Below, piece after piece: positions 36,952 to 46,784 of a stretch of 64,000 bases of DNA. The notes under the pieces are model-generated. The model saw nothing but the letters and a program-made list of their open reading frames with translations. It made no database searches and was not told the origin of the DNA. This DNA is from an uncultured Apibacter sp. GTDB taxonomy: Bacteria; Bacteroidota; Bacteroidia; Flavobacteriales; Weeksellaceae. Every line of letters begins with the position of its first letter. Position 1 is the first letter of the stretch. Location: NCBI GenBank assembly GCA_945280365.1, contig CALYQD010000006.1, positions 1 to 64,000 on the forward strand, read 5' to 3'. Both the position numbers and the translations under genes were made by a program.

Positions 36952-38487
36952 TTATTCCCATTCAATTGTGGCAGGGGGTTTAGATGAAATATCATAAGCG
37001 ACCCTGTTGATACCTTTTACCTCGTTTATTATACGATTCGAAACTAATTCTAAAAATTCGTAAGAAAATTTAGACCAGGTAGCAGTCATAAAATCAGTGG
37101 TATTTGCAGAACGAATTACTGCCGTATATTCATAAGTTCTTTCATCTCCCATTACTCCAACGGATTTTACAGGCAATAGAACTACAAATGCCTGACTCAC
37201 TTTATTATATAAATCATGGTTACATAATTCTTCAATGAATATATCATCAGCTTCTTGTAGTATTTTTACTTTTTCTTCCGTTACTTCACCTATTACTCGA
37301 ATACCTAAACCAGGTCCCGGGAATGGATGGCGATATACCAACTCTTTAGGAATTCCTAATTCTATCCCTACTTTTCTAACTTCATCTTTAAATAATTCTC
37401 GCAAAGGCTCCAATAATTCTAATTTAAGCTCATCAGGTAGTCCACCTACATTATGATGAGATTTAATAACGGCTGAAGGACCTTTTACTGACTGGGATTC
37501 GATAACATCCGGATAAATAGTCCCTTGTGCCAAAAAATCAATATTTTCCAATTTAAAGGCTTCTTCTTCAAAAACCCTTATAAATTCATTGCCTATAATT
37601 TTTCTTTTCCTTTCGGGTTCATCTACTCCTTTAAGTTTAAAGAAGAATCTTTCTTCAGCATTGATTTTTTTTATGTTCATATTAAAATGCTCACCATAAA
37701 CTTGCATCACTTTCTCTGCTTCATTTTTGCGTAATAAACCCGTATCAACGAAAATACAGTTTAATTGATCTCCGATTGCTTTATGTATTAGAACTGCTGC
37801 AACAGATGAATCCACACCTCCCGAAAGACCAAGCATTACTTTTTTATTTCCTACTTTTTCTCTTATCTTTTTTACTTCAGTTTCAATGAAATTCGAAATT
37901 TCCCAATTTTTAGTACATCCACATATACTAAAAACAAAGTTTTTTAAAATTTGCTCTCCGTATTCAGTATGAGAAACCTCCGGATGGAATTGAACAGTAT
38001 ATATCTTTTTTAGATCGTTTGCCATACCTGCCATAGAATTAGTTGAAGTTCCGATAAGTTCAAAACCATCAGGCAACACCGTTACTTCATCAAAATGACT
38101 CATCCAAACTATGGAAGTTTGTGGAAGATTAGAAAGTAAAACGTTATCTTTAACAATTGTAAATTCAGATTTTCCATATTCACCTTTTGTTCCTTCAGAT
38201 ACAACACCTCCTAAAAGTTTAGCCGTTAGCTGCATCCCATAGCAGATACCCAAAATCGGTATATTTTGTTCAAATAATTGTTCTTCCACCAAATGAGCTT
38301 TCTCAGAATTTACCGAAGAAGGACCTCCCGAAAGTATTATCCCCTTGGGTTGATGAGATAGTATTTCATCTAGTGGAGCATAATAAGGCAAAATTTCCGT
38401 GTATACACCAAATTCTCGGATTCGCCGTCCAATCAATTGATTATATTGTGAACCAAAATCCAAAATGATAATTCCATTTTTCATCAA
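36952..38487 (-). CDS. guaA: GMP synthase (glutamine-hydrolysing)
   Basis: A 511-residue enzyme that turns XMP into GMP using ATP and glutamine. The class I amidotransferase domain (1-190) has [10 protein letters not shown] with the catalytic cysteine and [13 protein letters not shown] with histidine and glutamate. The ATP-pyrophosphatase domain has [13 protein letters not shown] near 221. The C-terminal dimerisation domain holds [11 protein letters not shown] and ends in the invariant KPPATIEWE. It is a monocistronic gene with its own terminator. Confidence 0.97.
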   Translation of the reverse strand: MMKNGIIILDFGSQYNQLIGRRIREFGVYTEILPYYAPLDEILSHQPKGIILSGGPSSVNSEKAHLVEEQLFEQNIPILGICYGMQLTAKLLGGVVSEGTKGEYGKSEFTIVKDNVLLSNLPQTSIVWMSHFDEVTVLPDGFELIGTSTNSMAGMANDLKKIYTVQFHPEVSHTEYGEQILKNFVFSICGCTKNWEISNFIETEVKKIREKVGNKKVMLGLSGGVDSSVAAVLIHKAIGDQLNCIFVDTGLLRKNEAEKVMQVYGEHFNMNIKKINAEERFFFKLKGVDEPERKRKIIGNEFIRVFEEEAFKLENIDFLAQGTIYPDVIESQSVKGPSAVIKSHHNVGGLPDELKLELLEPLRELFKDEVRKVGIELGIPKELVYRHPFPGPGLGIRVIGEVTEEKVKILQEADDIFIEELCNHDLYNKVSQAFVVLLPVKSVGVMGDERTYEYTAVIRSANTTDFMTATWSKFSYEFLELVSNRIINEVKGINRVAYDISSKPPATIEWE

Positions 38488-38996
38488 GTATCGTATATAT
38501 AAAATTGTATGTTTATGTCGACGTTTTATTAACTAGGAAATCTTATAATCTGTATACATTAATTGCAAATTTATTCTTGCAAATAAAAATCAAAATAATT
38601 ATTAAGAGTTTACATTACTTAATCTAAGCATCGACTTTAATTATAAATAAAGTTGTAACTTTTTAATCTTACAAATTTAAAAAATTTTCATATCGTTTTT
38701 TTATAATATGCTTGTATAGTTTTATAACATATTTTTATTTTTCAAATAAAAATTAACATAATTTATAAATATAAACTTATTTTTTCTTTTAAAAAAATGA
38801 CTTAGCTATTTTAACATTTTATAAATAAACTATTAATTTTTTTTTTAACGAAGCCTCTAGTAATCAGAATTAAATAAATAAATGTTTTTTTAATAAACTA
38901 TAATAATTTATTTCCTTTTTTCATAAATTATAAAAAATAATAATTTAACTGTTTTTTGTGTTATGTATGCTAAAAGTTTTTTAGTTTAATTACCTG
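38488..38996. other. AT-rich intergenic region
   Basis: About 509 bases between guaA and the response regulator, both on the reverse strand. It contains long A/T runs and no open frame. The guaA promoter must lie near 38490-38560; no purine riboswitch fold is evident. Confidence 0.45.
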
Positions 38997-40178
38997 TTAT
39001 TTACAAAAATTTTCCACATCTTCTTTAGTAATAGGATCAGCTCCTAAAATAATTAATCTTTCAACCACATTTCTAAGTTCTCTAATATTACCCGTCCACT
39101 CAAAGGTTTTTAATAAATCAATCGCTTCTATATCGAATCTCTTAGCTTTAGATCCGTATTCTTCTGCAATAATTTCCGAAAAATGTTCGATTAAGATAGG
39201 TATATCATCAATTCTATCTTTTAATGAAGGAACTTTAAGCTCTATAACTGATAATCGATGATATAAATCTTCTCTAAATCTACCATCCTTTATCTCATCT
39301 TTTAAATTTTTATTAGTAGCTGCAAGTACACGTACATCTACAGAAATTTCACTATCACTTCCTACTCTGGAGACTTTTCCTTCTTGTAGAGCTCGCAGTA
39401 CTTTAGCTTGAGCGGATAAGCTCATATCTCCTATCTCATCCAGAAAAAGAGTACCCTTATTAGCTAATTCAAATTTACCTTGCTTATCTTTTACTGCACC
39501 TGTAAAAGAGCCTTTCATATGGCCGAAAAGCTCGCTTTCAATTAATTCAGAAGGGATGGCCGCACAGTTAACCTCTACCATAGGCATAGCTGCTCTCTCA
39601 CTTTTTTCATGAATAGAATGGGCAACTAATTCTTTTCCTGTACCGTTTTGCCCTGTTATGAGAACTCTCGCATCAGTTAAAGCAATTTTTTCAATCATTT
39701 CTTTAATTTCTCTAAGTTTTTTAGAGTTACCGATCATCTCATATTTTTTGCTTACTTTTTTCTTCAAAATTTTATTCTGTGAAAAAAGTTTTTGATTTTC
39801 ACTTATAAGATTTTTCTTATCTAATGCATTTCGTACGGCACTCAACAATCTACCCAAATCGGGAGGTTTAGAGATATAATCGAATGCACCTTTCTTTATA
39901 CAATTTACCGCAATCTCAATAGTACCATGTCCTGAAATCATTATAAAAGGTAAAAGCGGCTTTTCTTCCATTACTTGACAAAGTAATTCTTCACCGTCCA
40001 TCTTAGGCATTTTAATATCACATATTACCAAGTCATACTCATTTTTATCAATTAATTGTTTAGCTTCTAATCCATCTTGAGCCTCGTCTATCTCAAATTT
40101 TTTATCCTCTTCTAAAAGTATGCTTTTTAATACTCTTCGTATAGTTTCCTCATCCTCAACAATTAAAATTTTAGTCAT
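38997..40178 (-). CDS. NtrC-type sigma-54 response regulator lacking Fis domain
   Basis: A 393-residue protein with a receiver domain (phospho-acceptor Asp54 in LVICDIKMPKMDG) and an AAA+ sigma-54-activator domain with Walker A GQNGTGKE near 165, ESELFGHMKGSFTGA and FLDEIGDMS. The GAFTGA loop that touches sigma-54 reads GSFTGA. It ends at TKEDVENFCK, straight after the R-finger/sensor region (GNIRELRNVVERLI), so the C-terminal Fis helix-turn-helix is missing. It may act from solution without DNA binding. Its histidine kinase is not adjacent. Confidence 0.87.
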   Translation of the reverse strand: MTKILIVEDEETIRRVLKSILLEEDKKFEIDEAQDGLEAKQLIDKNEYDLVICDIKMPKMDGEELLCQVMEEKPLLPFIMISGHGTIEIAVNCIKKGAFDYISKPPDLGRLLSAVRNALDKKNLISENQKLFSQNKILKKKVSKKYEMIGNSKKLREIKEMIEKIALTDARVLITGQNGTGKELVAHSIHEKSERAAMPMVEVNCAAIPSELIESELFGHMKGSFTGAVKDKQGKFELANKGTLFLDEIGDMSLSAQAKVLRALQEGKVSRVGSDSEISVDVRVLAATNKNLKDEIKDGRFREDLYHRLSVIELKVPSLKDRIDDIPILIEHFSEIIAEEYGSKAKRFDIEAIDLLKTFEWTGNIRELRNVVERLIILGADPITKEDVENFCK

Positions 40179-40308
40179 AAAATTAATTTATTTATATATA
40201 CAAAGATACTGTTTTTAGGTTAAAAATTGATTGCTATATAGTTAGTCATTTTGAACTCTAATTAATGAATTAATTTGGAATCTGCATTTTTAATATTAAT
40301 AATTATGT

Positions 40309-40316
40309 TAATTTTG
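40309..40316 (+). promoter_or_regulatory. -7 promoter element of ribA
   Basis: TAATTTTG fits TAnnTTTG, 13 bases before the ribA ATG. The leader would be very short. Confidence 0.45.
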
Positions 40317-40329
40317 CTTTTTGTAAATA

Positions 40330-40923
40330 ATGAAGATGAAAAGACAAGCGGAAGCAAAATTACCCACTGAATGGGGACAATATCAAATAATAGCTTACTC
40401 GGATAATGAAAATGACTGGATGCCTCATCTAGCTATGATAAGTGAGAATACCAACTTAAATCAAACCGTAAATATTCGTATTCATTCTGAGTGCATAACT
40501 GGAGATTTATTTCACTCTAAAAGATGTGACTGTGGAAAGCAGCTTGACGCAGCTATGAAATATATACATGAAAATGGAGGTATTCTTCTTTATTTAAGAC
40601 AAGAAGGAAGAAATATCGGCATCATCAATAAATTAAAGGCATATAATCTTCAAGACCAAGGACTCAATACCGCAGAGGCAAATATTGAATTGGGTTTTCC
40701 TGCAGATGCAAGAGATTTTAAAATTGCGGTGGAAATATTAGAAGATTTAGGAATCACTTCTATAAATTTATTAACTAATAATCCCGAAAAAATTTCCTAT
40801 ATAAGTGAAAGTTCAATTAAATTAGTAAAAAGAATACCTCTAGAAATAAATCCTGAAAAAGAAAATTTGGATTATTTGAAAACTAAAAAAGATTACTTTG
40901 GCCATTTACTGAATAATATTTAG
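40330..40923 (+). CDS. ribA: GTP cyclohydrolase II
   Basis: Opens the imidazole ring of GTP in the first step of riboflavin synthesis. It is 197 residues, the stand-alone RibA form without the RibB half. The zinc cysteines are in CITGDLFHSKRCDCGKQLDA. The GTP and catalytic regions are YLRQEGRNIGIINKLKAYNL (arginine nucleophile and the GRGI-like loop) and TNNPEKI near the C-terminus. It is not in a rib operon here. Confidence 0.9.
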   Translation: MKMKRQAEAKLPTEWGQYQIIAYSDNENDWMPHLAMISENTNLNQTVNIRIHSECITGDLFHSKRCDCGKQLDAAMKYIHENGGILLYLRQEGRNIGIINKLKAYNLQDQGLNTAEANIELGFPADARDFKIAVEILEDLGITSINLLTNNPEKISYISESSIKLVKRIPLEINPEKENLDYLKTKKDYFGHLLNNI

Positions 40924-41234
40924 CTATCTATTCCATTCAAAGACTTTCATTTCCTTATTTATTAAATAGATCTTAGAATATACACTAAGGCTTATTATCC
41001 CATTTTTGGGGGATTAATAATATAAGAAACTTATAATATATAAATTTTATTTGAAAATAATTTATATTATTCACTTCAATACAGATAAAAATTATTCTTT
41101 TTCCATATTTAAAGTAATCTTATTTTGTTTTTTACATCATTTATATAATATTCAATCTAAAAACATATTTATAAGATTTGATTAACGGTATGTATATTTA
41201 GATTAAATAATTTACTAACAAATAGATTTTTTTA
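40924..41234. other. AT-rich intergenic region
   Basis: About 310 AT-rich bases between ribA and the pepT promoter element. No open frame, terminator with a clear stem or RNA gene was seen. Confidence 0.4.
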
Positions 41235-41242
41235 TAAATTTG
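41235..41242 (+). promoter_or_regulatory. -7 promoter element of pepT
   Basis: TAAATTTG fits TAnnTTTG, 27 bases before the ATG at 41270. A TTG start at 41240 overlaps it and is therefore unlikely. Confidence 0.55.
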
Positions 41243-41269
41243 ATAAAATTATCACTATATCATAATCTA

Positions 41270-42514
41270 ATGTCAACAAATTTATCATCTCTTTGGAAAG
41301 ACAAACTTCTTAATCGATTTTTAAAATATGTAAGTTTTCACTCAACTAGTGAACCAGGTATTGATAAAATACCAAGTACTGAAAGACAGTGGAAAATAGC
41401 TAATTATTTATATGAAGAATTACTGTCTATAGGCTTGGAAAATGTTTCAATTGATGAAAATGGATATGTAATGGGCTATGTACCTTCTAATAGTTCTCAA
41501 GATTTGCCAACTGTCGGTTTTATATCTCATTATGATACTTCACCTGATTTTTCAGGCGAAAATGTAAACCCGCAAATATGGGAAAATTATGAGGGTGAAG
41601 ATTTAATTTTGAATAAAATTACAGGTTTCACATTAAGAGTTAACGAATTTCCGGAACTTAAAGATCACATCGGAGAAACAATAATAACTACAGACGGAAC
41701 AACTTTACTCGGCGCTGACGATAAAGCCGGAATAGCCGAAATTGTTACGGCTGCAGAATATTTGCTACAACACAATGATATTAAACATGGAAGAATAGCT
41801 GTAGGATTTACTCCTGATGAAGAAATTGGAAAAGGTGCCGATCTATTTAATGTTAAAAAGTTTGGCGCAAAATGGGCATATACTGTTGATGGTGGAGAAG
41901 TGGGAGAACTCGAATTTGAAAATTTCAATGCCGGCGCTGCTGTAATCACTATAACAGGAAAAAGCGTTCATCCCGGATCAGCTAAAGGCAAAATGATTAA
42001 TGCAGGATTACTTGCGGTTGAGTTTTCTAATTCATTACCTTTAGAAACGCCTGCAAACACAGAAGGATATGAAGGATTTTATCATTTGACAAAAATTACC
42101 GGAAATGTTGAAAAGGCTCAATTACAGTATATCATTCGTGATCATGATTTAAAAAAATATGAATCACGTAAGGAAAAAATGAAGAATATTATTAACCAGC
42201 TCAACTCTAAATATGGTGAAGGAATTTTCAAAATTGAGATTGAAGATCAATATTTTAACATGCGTGAAAAAATAGAAGATAAAATGTTTATCATTGATAT
42301 TGCAAAAAATGCCATGGAGAAAGCAGGTGTTGAATCAAATATAAAAGCTATTAGAGGAGGAACTGACGGTTCTAAACTTTCATATATGGGTTTACCTTGT
42401 CCAAATATTTTTGCGGGAGGACTTAATTTTCACGGTCCATATGAATTTATTCCTCTTGAATCAATGATTAAGGCTACAAAAGTTATTATTGAGATATCTC
42501 AAAATATATATTAG
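41270..42514 (+). CDS. pepT: Peptidase T
   Basis: Zinc aminopeptidase that removes the N-terminal residue from tripeptides in the cytosol (M20 family). Zn ligands are visible in FISHYDTSPDFSG, TLLGADDKAG and FTPDEEIGKGADLF; the substrate arginine/glycine block is AIRGGTDGSKLSYMGLPCPN and the last zinc histidine is in GLNFHGPYEF. From ATG 41270 it has 414 residues, the family length. It lies 20 bases before a secreted protease gene, perhaps co-transcribed. Confidence 0.92.
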   Translation: MSTNLSSLWKDKLLNRFLKYVSFHSTSEPGIDKIPSTERQWKIANYLYEELLSIGLENVSIDENGYVMGYVPSNSSQDLPTVGFISHYDTSPDFSGENVNPQIWENYEGEDLILNKITGFTLRVNEFPELKDHIGETIITTDGTTLLGADDKAGIAEIVTAAEYLLQHNDIKHGRIAVGFTPDEEIGKGADLFNVKKFGAKWAYTVDGGEVGELEFENFNAGAAVITITGKSVHPGSAKGKMINAGLLAVEFSNSLPLETPANTEGYEGFYHLTKITGNVEKAQLQYIIRDHDLKKYESRKEKMKNIINQLNSKYGEGIFKIEIEDQYFNMREKIEDKMFIIDIAKNAMEKAGVESNIKAIRGGTDGSKLSYMGLPCPNIFAGGLNFHGPYEFIPLESMIKATKVIIEISQNIY

Positions 42515-42534
42515 AAACTATTTTTAAAATCGAA

Positions 42535-44100
42535 ATGAAAAATTCATATTTTGTTCTTTTTTTTATATTATCACTGCTTTACATTAAAGGACAAACTCCT
42601 ACTAAAATCATCGTTAAATTAAAAGATAAATCTAATGGAGAAATAGGTCAAGCAAAAGGAATATCTAAAATAAATAAGCTCTTCTCATCCAATAAAATAG
42701 AGAAAATTATACTCAGTGAAAAAGATAATTCAAGCATATATACCGTTGAATTTTCAAGCGAAACCAATATTCAGAAAATTATAGATGAATATTATAAAAC
42801 AGGAGAGATTGAGTATGCAGAGCCAAACTATATTTATAAAACACAAGTCCACCAAATTAAACAAGCTGTGATTAGTCCTAATGATCCCAATTACAGATAT
42901 CAGTGGGGGTTAAATAATGATGGATTTATCTCTACTGCTTTAAGAAATTTTCACTCTAAAAACGGAGTAGATATTAATATAGAAAAAGCTTGGGAAATTG
43001 AAACAGGAAATGACTCAATTATAGTAGCAATAATAGATACCGGTTTAAATGTAAATCATCCTGAGATTAAAGATCGATTGTGGATCAAAAAGGGTAAAAA
43101 CTTTATTAAAAATGAGGATTCTAATGATTTATCTTCCAAAAATGATCATGCTATTAACGTAGCAGGAATTATTGGTGCTCATGCTAACAACAAATTAAGC
43201 TATACTGGGATAGATTGGAATTGTAAATTAATGATATTAAAAACCTTAGACAACAATGGAGAAGGTTATAATACTGATATTAGTGAAGCGATACATTATG
43301 CTGTTGACAATGGTGCCAGAGTTATAAATTTATCTTTGGGAGGGCACGAAAATTCTATTCTTATGAGTAAAGCTATTGAGAAAGCATTAAAAAACAATGT
43401 TGTTGTAGTCGCTGCTATGGGTAATGATAACAATGAAAAAATAAACTACCCCGCAGCTTATCCCGGGGTTATAGCAGTAGGTGCCATAAATGCTCAATCA
43501 AATCGTTCGAATCCATTTTATAATGTTCTACTTTCAGGTAGTAATTATGGTAAATACATATCTGTTGTAGCTCCTGGAGACGTTATTTTCGGCTTGGTAA
43601 ACAACGATCTTTTAAATGTAGTATATTACATGAGTGGAACTTCACAAGCTACACCTCATGTTTCCGGATTAGCTTCTTTGTTATTAGCCCAAAATTCAAA
43701 GAGGACTCCTTCTGAAATTAAATCAATTATTGAAAAAACGGCCGATGATCAAATGGGAGAGCCTTCTGAAGACACGCCAGGCTGGGATAAATACTATGGG
43801 TACGGAAGAATAAATGCCTATCGAGCACTTTCCAGTAACATTAAAAATGAAGATAATGAATCTAATAAAAATAATATAAAGGTGTATCCTAATCCTGCTA
43901 GACAGAGTTTTAGTTGTGATTTTCCAATTAATACGAAACAAATTACCATTTTTAATGAGTTAGGACAAGTAGTTATTTCAAAAAAGATTAATGGCTTGAT
44001 AAATGAAAATTTCTATATTCCTCATCCCGGAATTTATTACCTACATTTTAAACTTGAAAATGGAAAGAAAATAAATAAAAAAATCATTATTATAAAATAA
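42535..44100 (+). CDS. Secreted subtilisin-like protease with T9SS tail
   Basis: A 521-residue S8 peptidase. It has a signal peptide (to about 19) and an inhibitor-like prodomain to about 105. The catalytic domain has Asp in VAIIDTGLNVNHPEI, His in KNDHAINVAGIIGA and Ser in MSGTSQATPHVSGLA. The usual HGTHVAG reads HAINVAG, so the catalytic histidine is kept and the next three residues differ. The last 75 residues form a T9SS sorting domain (VYPNPARQSFSCDF, IFNELGQVV, PGIYYLHFKLENG, KKIIIIK). It should be exported and cell-attached or released, and degrade external proteins. Confidence 0.9.
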   Translation: MKNSYFVLFFILSLLYIKGQTPTKIIVKLKDKSNGEIGQAKGISKINKLFSSNKIEKIILSEKDNSSIYTVEFSSETNIQKIIDEYYKTGEIEYAEPNYIYKTQVHQIKQAVISPNDPNYRYQWGLNNDGFISTALRNFHSKNGVDINIEKAWEIETGNDSIIVAIIDTGLNVNHPEIKDRLWIKKGKNFIKNEDSNDLSSKNDHAINVAGIIGAHANNKLSYTGIDWNCKLMILKTLDNNGEGYNTDISEAIHYAVDNGARVINLSLGGHENSILMSKAIEKALKNNVVVVAAMGNDNNEKINYPAAYPGVIAVGAINAQSNRSNPFYNVLLSGSNYGKYISVVAPGDVIFGLVNNDLLNVVYYMSGTSQATPHVSGLASLLLAQNSKRTPSEIKSIIEKTADDQMGEPSEDTPGWDKYYGYGRINAYRALSSNIKNEDNESNKNNIKVYPNPARQSFSCDFPINTKQITIFNELGQVVISKKINGLINENFYIPHPGIYYLHFKLENGKKINKKIIIIK

Positions 44101-44162
44101 AATTGAAATAAACCACCTTAACTATAATTTCAACTTACAGTAATTCTGAAAGTCGCTTTTTT

Positions 44163-46106
44163 TTAATCAATTGGCAAGAAAAAACGCGCAGGATTTCTAA
44201 TAAATAGTTTTAAAGCCGAATATAAGATTTTTCCCATTTCTTTAGTAGGAACATTAACTGATTTCATAGCTACCCATAATGATAAAGAAAAACTTACCAA
44301 AAAATTGCATAATCCAATTCCAAATATACCTATAAAACCTAAAATAAAGTCCGTACAAGAAATATTAAAATTAAAATAGGAAAGTGCCATTGCATAATTA
44401 CCTCCTGAGAATGTAATGTGACGAATATCAAAAGGTATTCCTAGAAAATTGCCTATTAAAAAAGCGCTGCCTAAACATATACCTAAAAATACATTTCCTG
44501 AAATCCCTCCAATTTTATTATTGTACCAGTTAACCCAATTTCTTCTTCTTTTTTCTTTTATAAATCGTTTTAATAAGGGATGATTATAAAGTCTTTCCGG
44601 AATATTATGGTAACGAGTATAATTTTCTGTAATACCGGAAATTAAACCGGATATAAATAAGAAAATTCCAGCAATGGATGCAAACCAAAAAATTTTATAA
44701 TCCATATGTACTACTTCATCACGAAAATCTGTCGCTTTATGTAAATTTATTAATTCGATACCCGTAAAATAGGATAACAAATAATACAAACCTATGCCCA
44801 CAATAAATGCAGCAAATACATTTCCTATAAAAGCGATAAACTGACTTCTAAATATACGTGTAAATAACAACCCGAATTCTTTATAATCACTGGCAGATTT
44901 TTCATCCTGATTTAACGCATGTGCTAATGTTGCTGCAGTCATTGCCGGTTGTTTAGTTGCTAATGTCCAATGTATTAAATATATTGAGACAAAACCCCAA
45001 GAATAATTTAAGCTGTATAATAATGCTTGAATGAATGGTGTATAGGTATGCATGCCTATTTGTGCCTTTATAAAACACAATATGGCAACTAGAAATCCAC
45101 CTCCCATCGCCGAATAAAGCATTTGCATATATTCTTTTGAAGTATTAGTTATATATTTCTCTCCCGCTTGTCTATTATGCCACGTTACTAATGATGTTAC
45201 CACATAAAGAGTGCTTTGAAACGAATTCGTGACACTACTTTTTGTAGAATATATTCCCAATAATTTTTTAGTTAAATTAGCCATAGCCAAGGATAATGGC
45301 TTATTATCCAATAAATACAATGCATTTATTAGAATAAGTATACGATCAATTTGTTGTCTTAAACAGGTTACTTTTATTGTAATGGCCAATGATATTCCTT
45401 TACTTTCTTTTTGGTCGATAATATTATCTAGGTAGATTTTACATAATTTTATTTGTTCACATAAAACATTTATTTTATCTAAATCAATAAATTCATGGTC
45501 TTGTAATATTTTTATTAAGCGACTCGTTAATTTTTGAAAAGGATTTTCTTCTATATTCCTTATATAACTCATTTTAAATACTTCTGGATCAGCAGCTCCG
45601 CCCACTACTCTATCTATTAATATAAGGGCACCTTCTCTTATCTGTTTTTTTACATATCCGGAATTGCAAATGACAACATCGTCACTAAATAAAACCTCAT
45701 AAAACTTTTGCCAACGATCAAGAGGAATTAATTTCAAAAAATTGTGATTAACATTAGAATAAAGAACTTCATTTGCTAATGATAACAATGTTTGATCATC
45801 TGAGATTTGTGGTAATAATTTATTACCGATTTGCCTAAAAAATAAAGATATTAGTTTATCATTTGTAAATATTCCGAAATCCGTGATAAACTTCTGCATA
45901 TATATATTTCGGAATAAAGGAACAAGGCGCTCAATAAATTTTTCTTTAATGGAAGGATTTTTATAGAGCATTTGTGTGATATGATCTATAAAATCAATTG
46001 AATTATCAAAATTTTTTCTTCCGTATTTCAGTATGCTCAGTAGAATATTACGCTCTTCTCGTGTATCTAATATCTTTTTTAAATTATCTTCCATCTTTAT
46101 CTTCAA
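44163..46106 (-). CDS. SpcA/Gcr-family membrane protein
   Basis: A 647-residue protein belonging to the family named site-specific recombinase Gcr (PF10136). That name stems from an early report; the sequence shows at least six membrane helices in the C-terminal half (AMGGGFLVAILCFIK, FIQALLYSLNYSWGFVSIYL, FIAFIGNVFAAFIVGIGLYY) and no recombinase motif. The N-terminal half is helical and cytosolic. LATKQPAMTAATLAHAL is the conserved family block. Function is not known with confidence; I would not annotate it as a recombinase. Confidence 0.75.
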   Translation of the reverse strand: MKIKMEDNLKKILDTREERNILLSILKYGRKNFDNSIDFIDHITQMLYKNPSIKEKFIERLVPLFRNIYMQKFITDFGIFTNDKLISLFFRQIGNKLLPQISDDQTLLSLANEVLYSNVNHNFLKLIPLDRWQKFYEVLFSDDVVICNSGYVKKQIREGALILIDRVVGGAADPEVFKMSYIRNIEENPFQKLTSRLIKILQDHEFIDLDKINVLCEQIKLCKIYLDNIIDQKESKGISLAITIKVTCLRQQIDRILILINALYLLDNKPLSLAMANLTKKLLGIYSTKSSVTNSFQSTLYVVTSLVTWHNRQAGEKYITNTSKEYMQMLYSAMGGGFLVAILCFIKAQIGMHTYTPFIQALLYSLNYSWGFVSIYLIHWTLATKQPAMTAATLAHALNQDEKSASDYKEFGLLFTRIFRSQFIAFIGNVFAAFIVGIGLYYLLSYFTGIELINLHKATDFRDEVVHMDYKIFWFASIAGIFLFISGLISGITENYTRYHNIPERLYNHPLLKRFIKEKRRRNWVNWYNNKIGGISGNVFLGICLGSAFLIGNFLGIPFDIRHITFSGGNYAMALSYFNFNISCTDFILGFIGIFGIGLCNFLVSFSLSLWVAMKSVNVPTKEMGKILYSALKLFIRNPARFFLPID

Positions 46107-46240
46107 ACTAACTTATAAGACTCATTATACATTATTTTTTTATCATTCAACTTAAATAATGATTAATATTATACACCATTATATATTTTCTATAAATATA
46201 ATGTCGCATAATTTAAAATAAACGTATTGAATTTATAAAG

Positions 46241-46720
46241 TTAATATATCTTTTCCAATAAAGCTAAAATTTCTTTCAAACCTTGTATTTTCGCATGCAA
46301 GGTCGCCGTATTACCTCTAATATCTGCAATCGTATGATCGGCTCCCCTTTCTAATAATAATTTAACCATTGAAAGTCTATTAAAAGAAGCTGCATAAATT
46401 AATGCCGTAGCACCGCAATTATTCGTTTCATTAACATTTGCTCCAGCATTAATTAATTTGACTGCGATATTTTCAAACCCTTTAAAGCACACTCCCATCA
46501 AAGCCGTATTTCCGCTAGTATCTTTATCATCAATCATAGGATCTAACTCTAATATGAAATTAACTATATCTTCATATCCATAATAAGATGCTAAAAGTAA
46601 AGGATTGTATCCTCGGTTGTCTTTACTGTTTAATAAAGATATATCTTCTTTCAAAATTTTAGTAATTAAATCTAAATCATATTCTCTTATTGCTTGAAAT
46701 AAAATTTCCTTTGTTCCCAT
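46241..46720 (-). CDS. Ankyrin-repeat protein, catalase-linked
   Basis: A 159-residue cytosolic protein with four ankyrin repeats, for example GYNPLLLASYYGYEDIVNFI, GNTALMGVCFKGFENIAVKL and GATALIYAASFNRLSMVKLL. It starts 64 bases after the katA stop, with a terminator hairpin between. In Pseudomonas the small ankyrin gene ankB lies right after katB and is needed for full catalase activity. The same arrangement here suggests a protein partner for KatA; this is analogy. Confidence 0.85.
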   Translation of the reverse strand: MGTKEILFQAIREYDLDLITKILKEDISLLNSKDNRGYNPLLLASYYGYEDIVNFILELDPMIDDKDTSGNTALMGVCFKGFENIAVKLINAGANVNETNNCGATALIYAASFNRLSMVKLLLERGADHTIADIRGNTATLHAKIQGLKEILALLEKIY

Positions 46721-46741
46721 ATAAAATTTTATTAAAAAAAA

Positions 46742-46764
46742 TCTGCCGAATAGAATTCGGCAGA
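46742..46764 (-). terminator. Terminator/attenuator between katA and ankyrin gene
   Basis: Arms tctgccgaa and ttcggcaga with a five-base loop, then a T-run on the reverse strand running up to the ankyrin start codon. It should end most katA transcripts and let a minority read on. Confidence 0.75.
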
Positions 46765-46784
46765 CCTAAATAATTTATCATTAA

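Noticed and set aside
44163-46106. Literal reading of the family name site-specific recombinase
   Set aside because: The protein is a multi-pass membrane protein with no serine or tyrosine recombinase motif, so it was not counted as a mobile-element gene.
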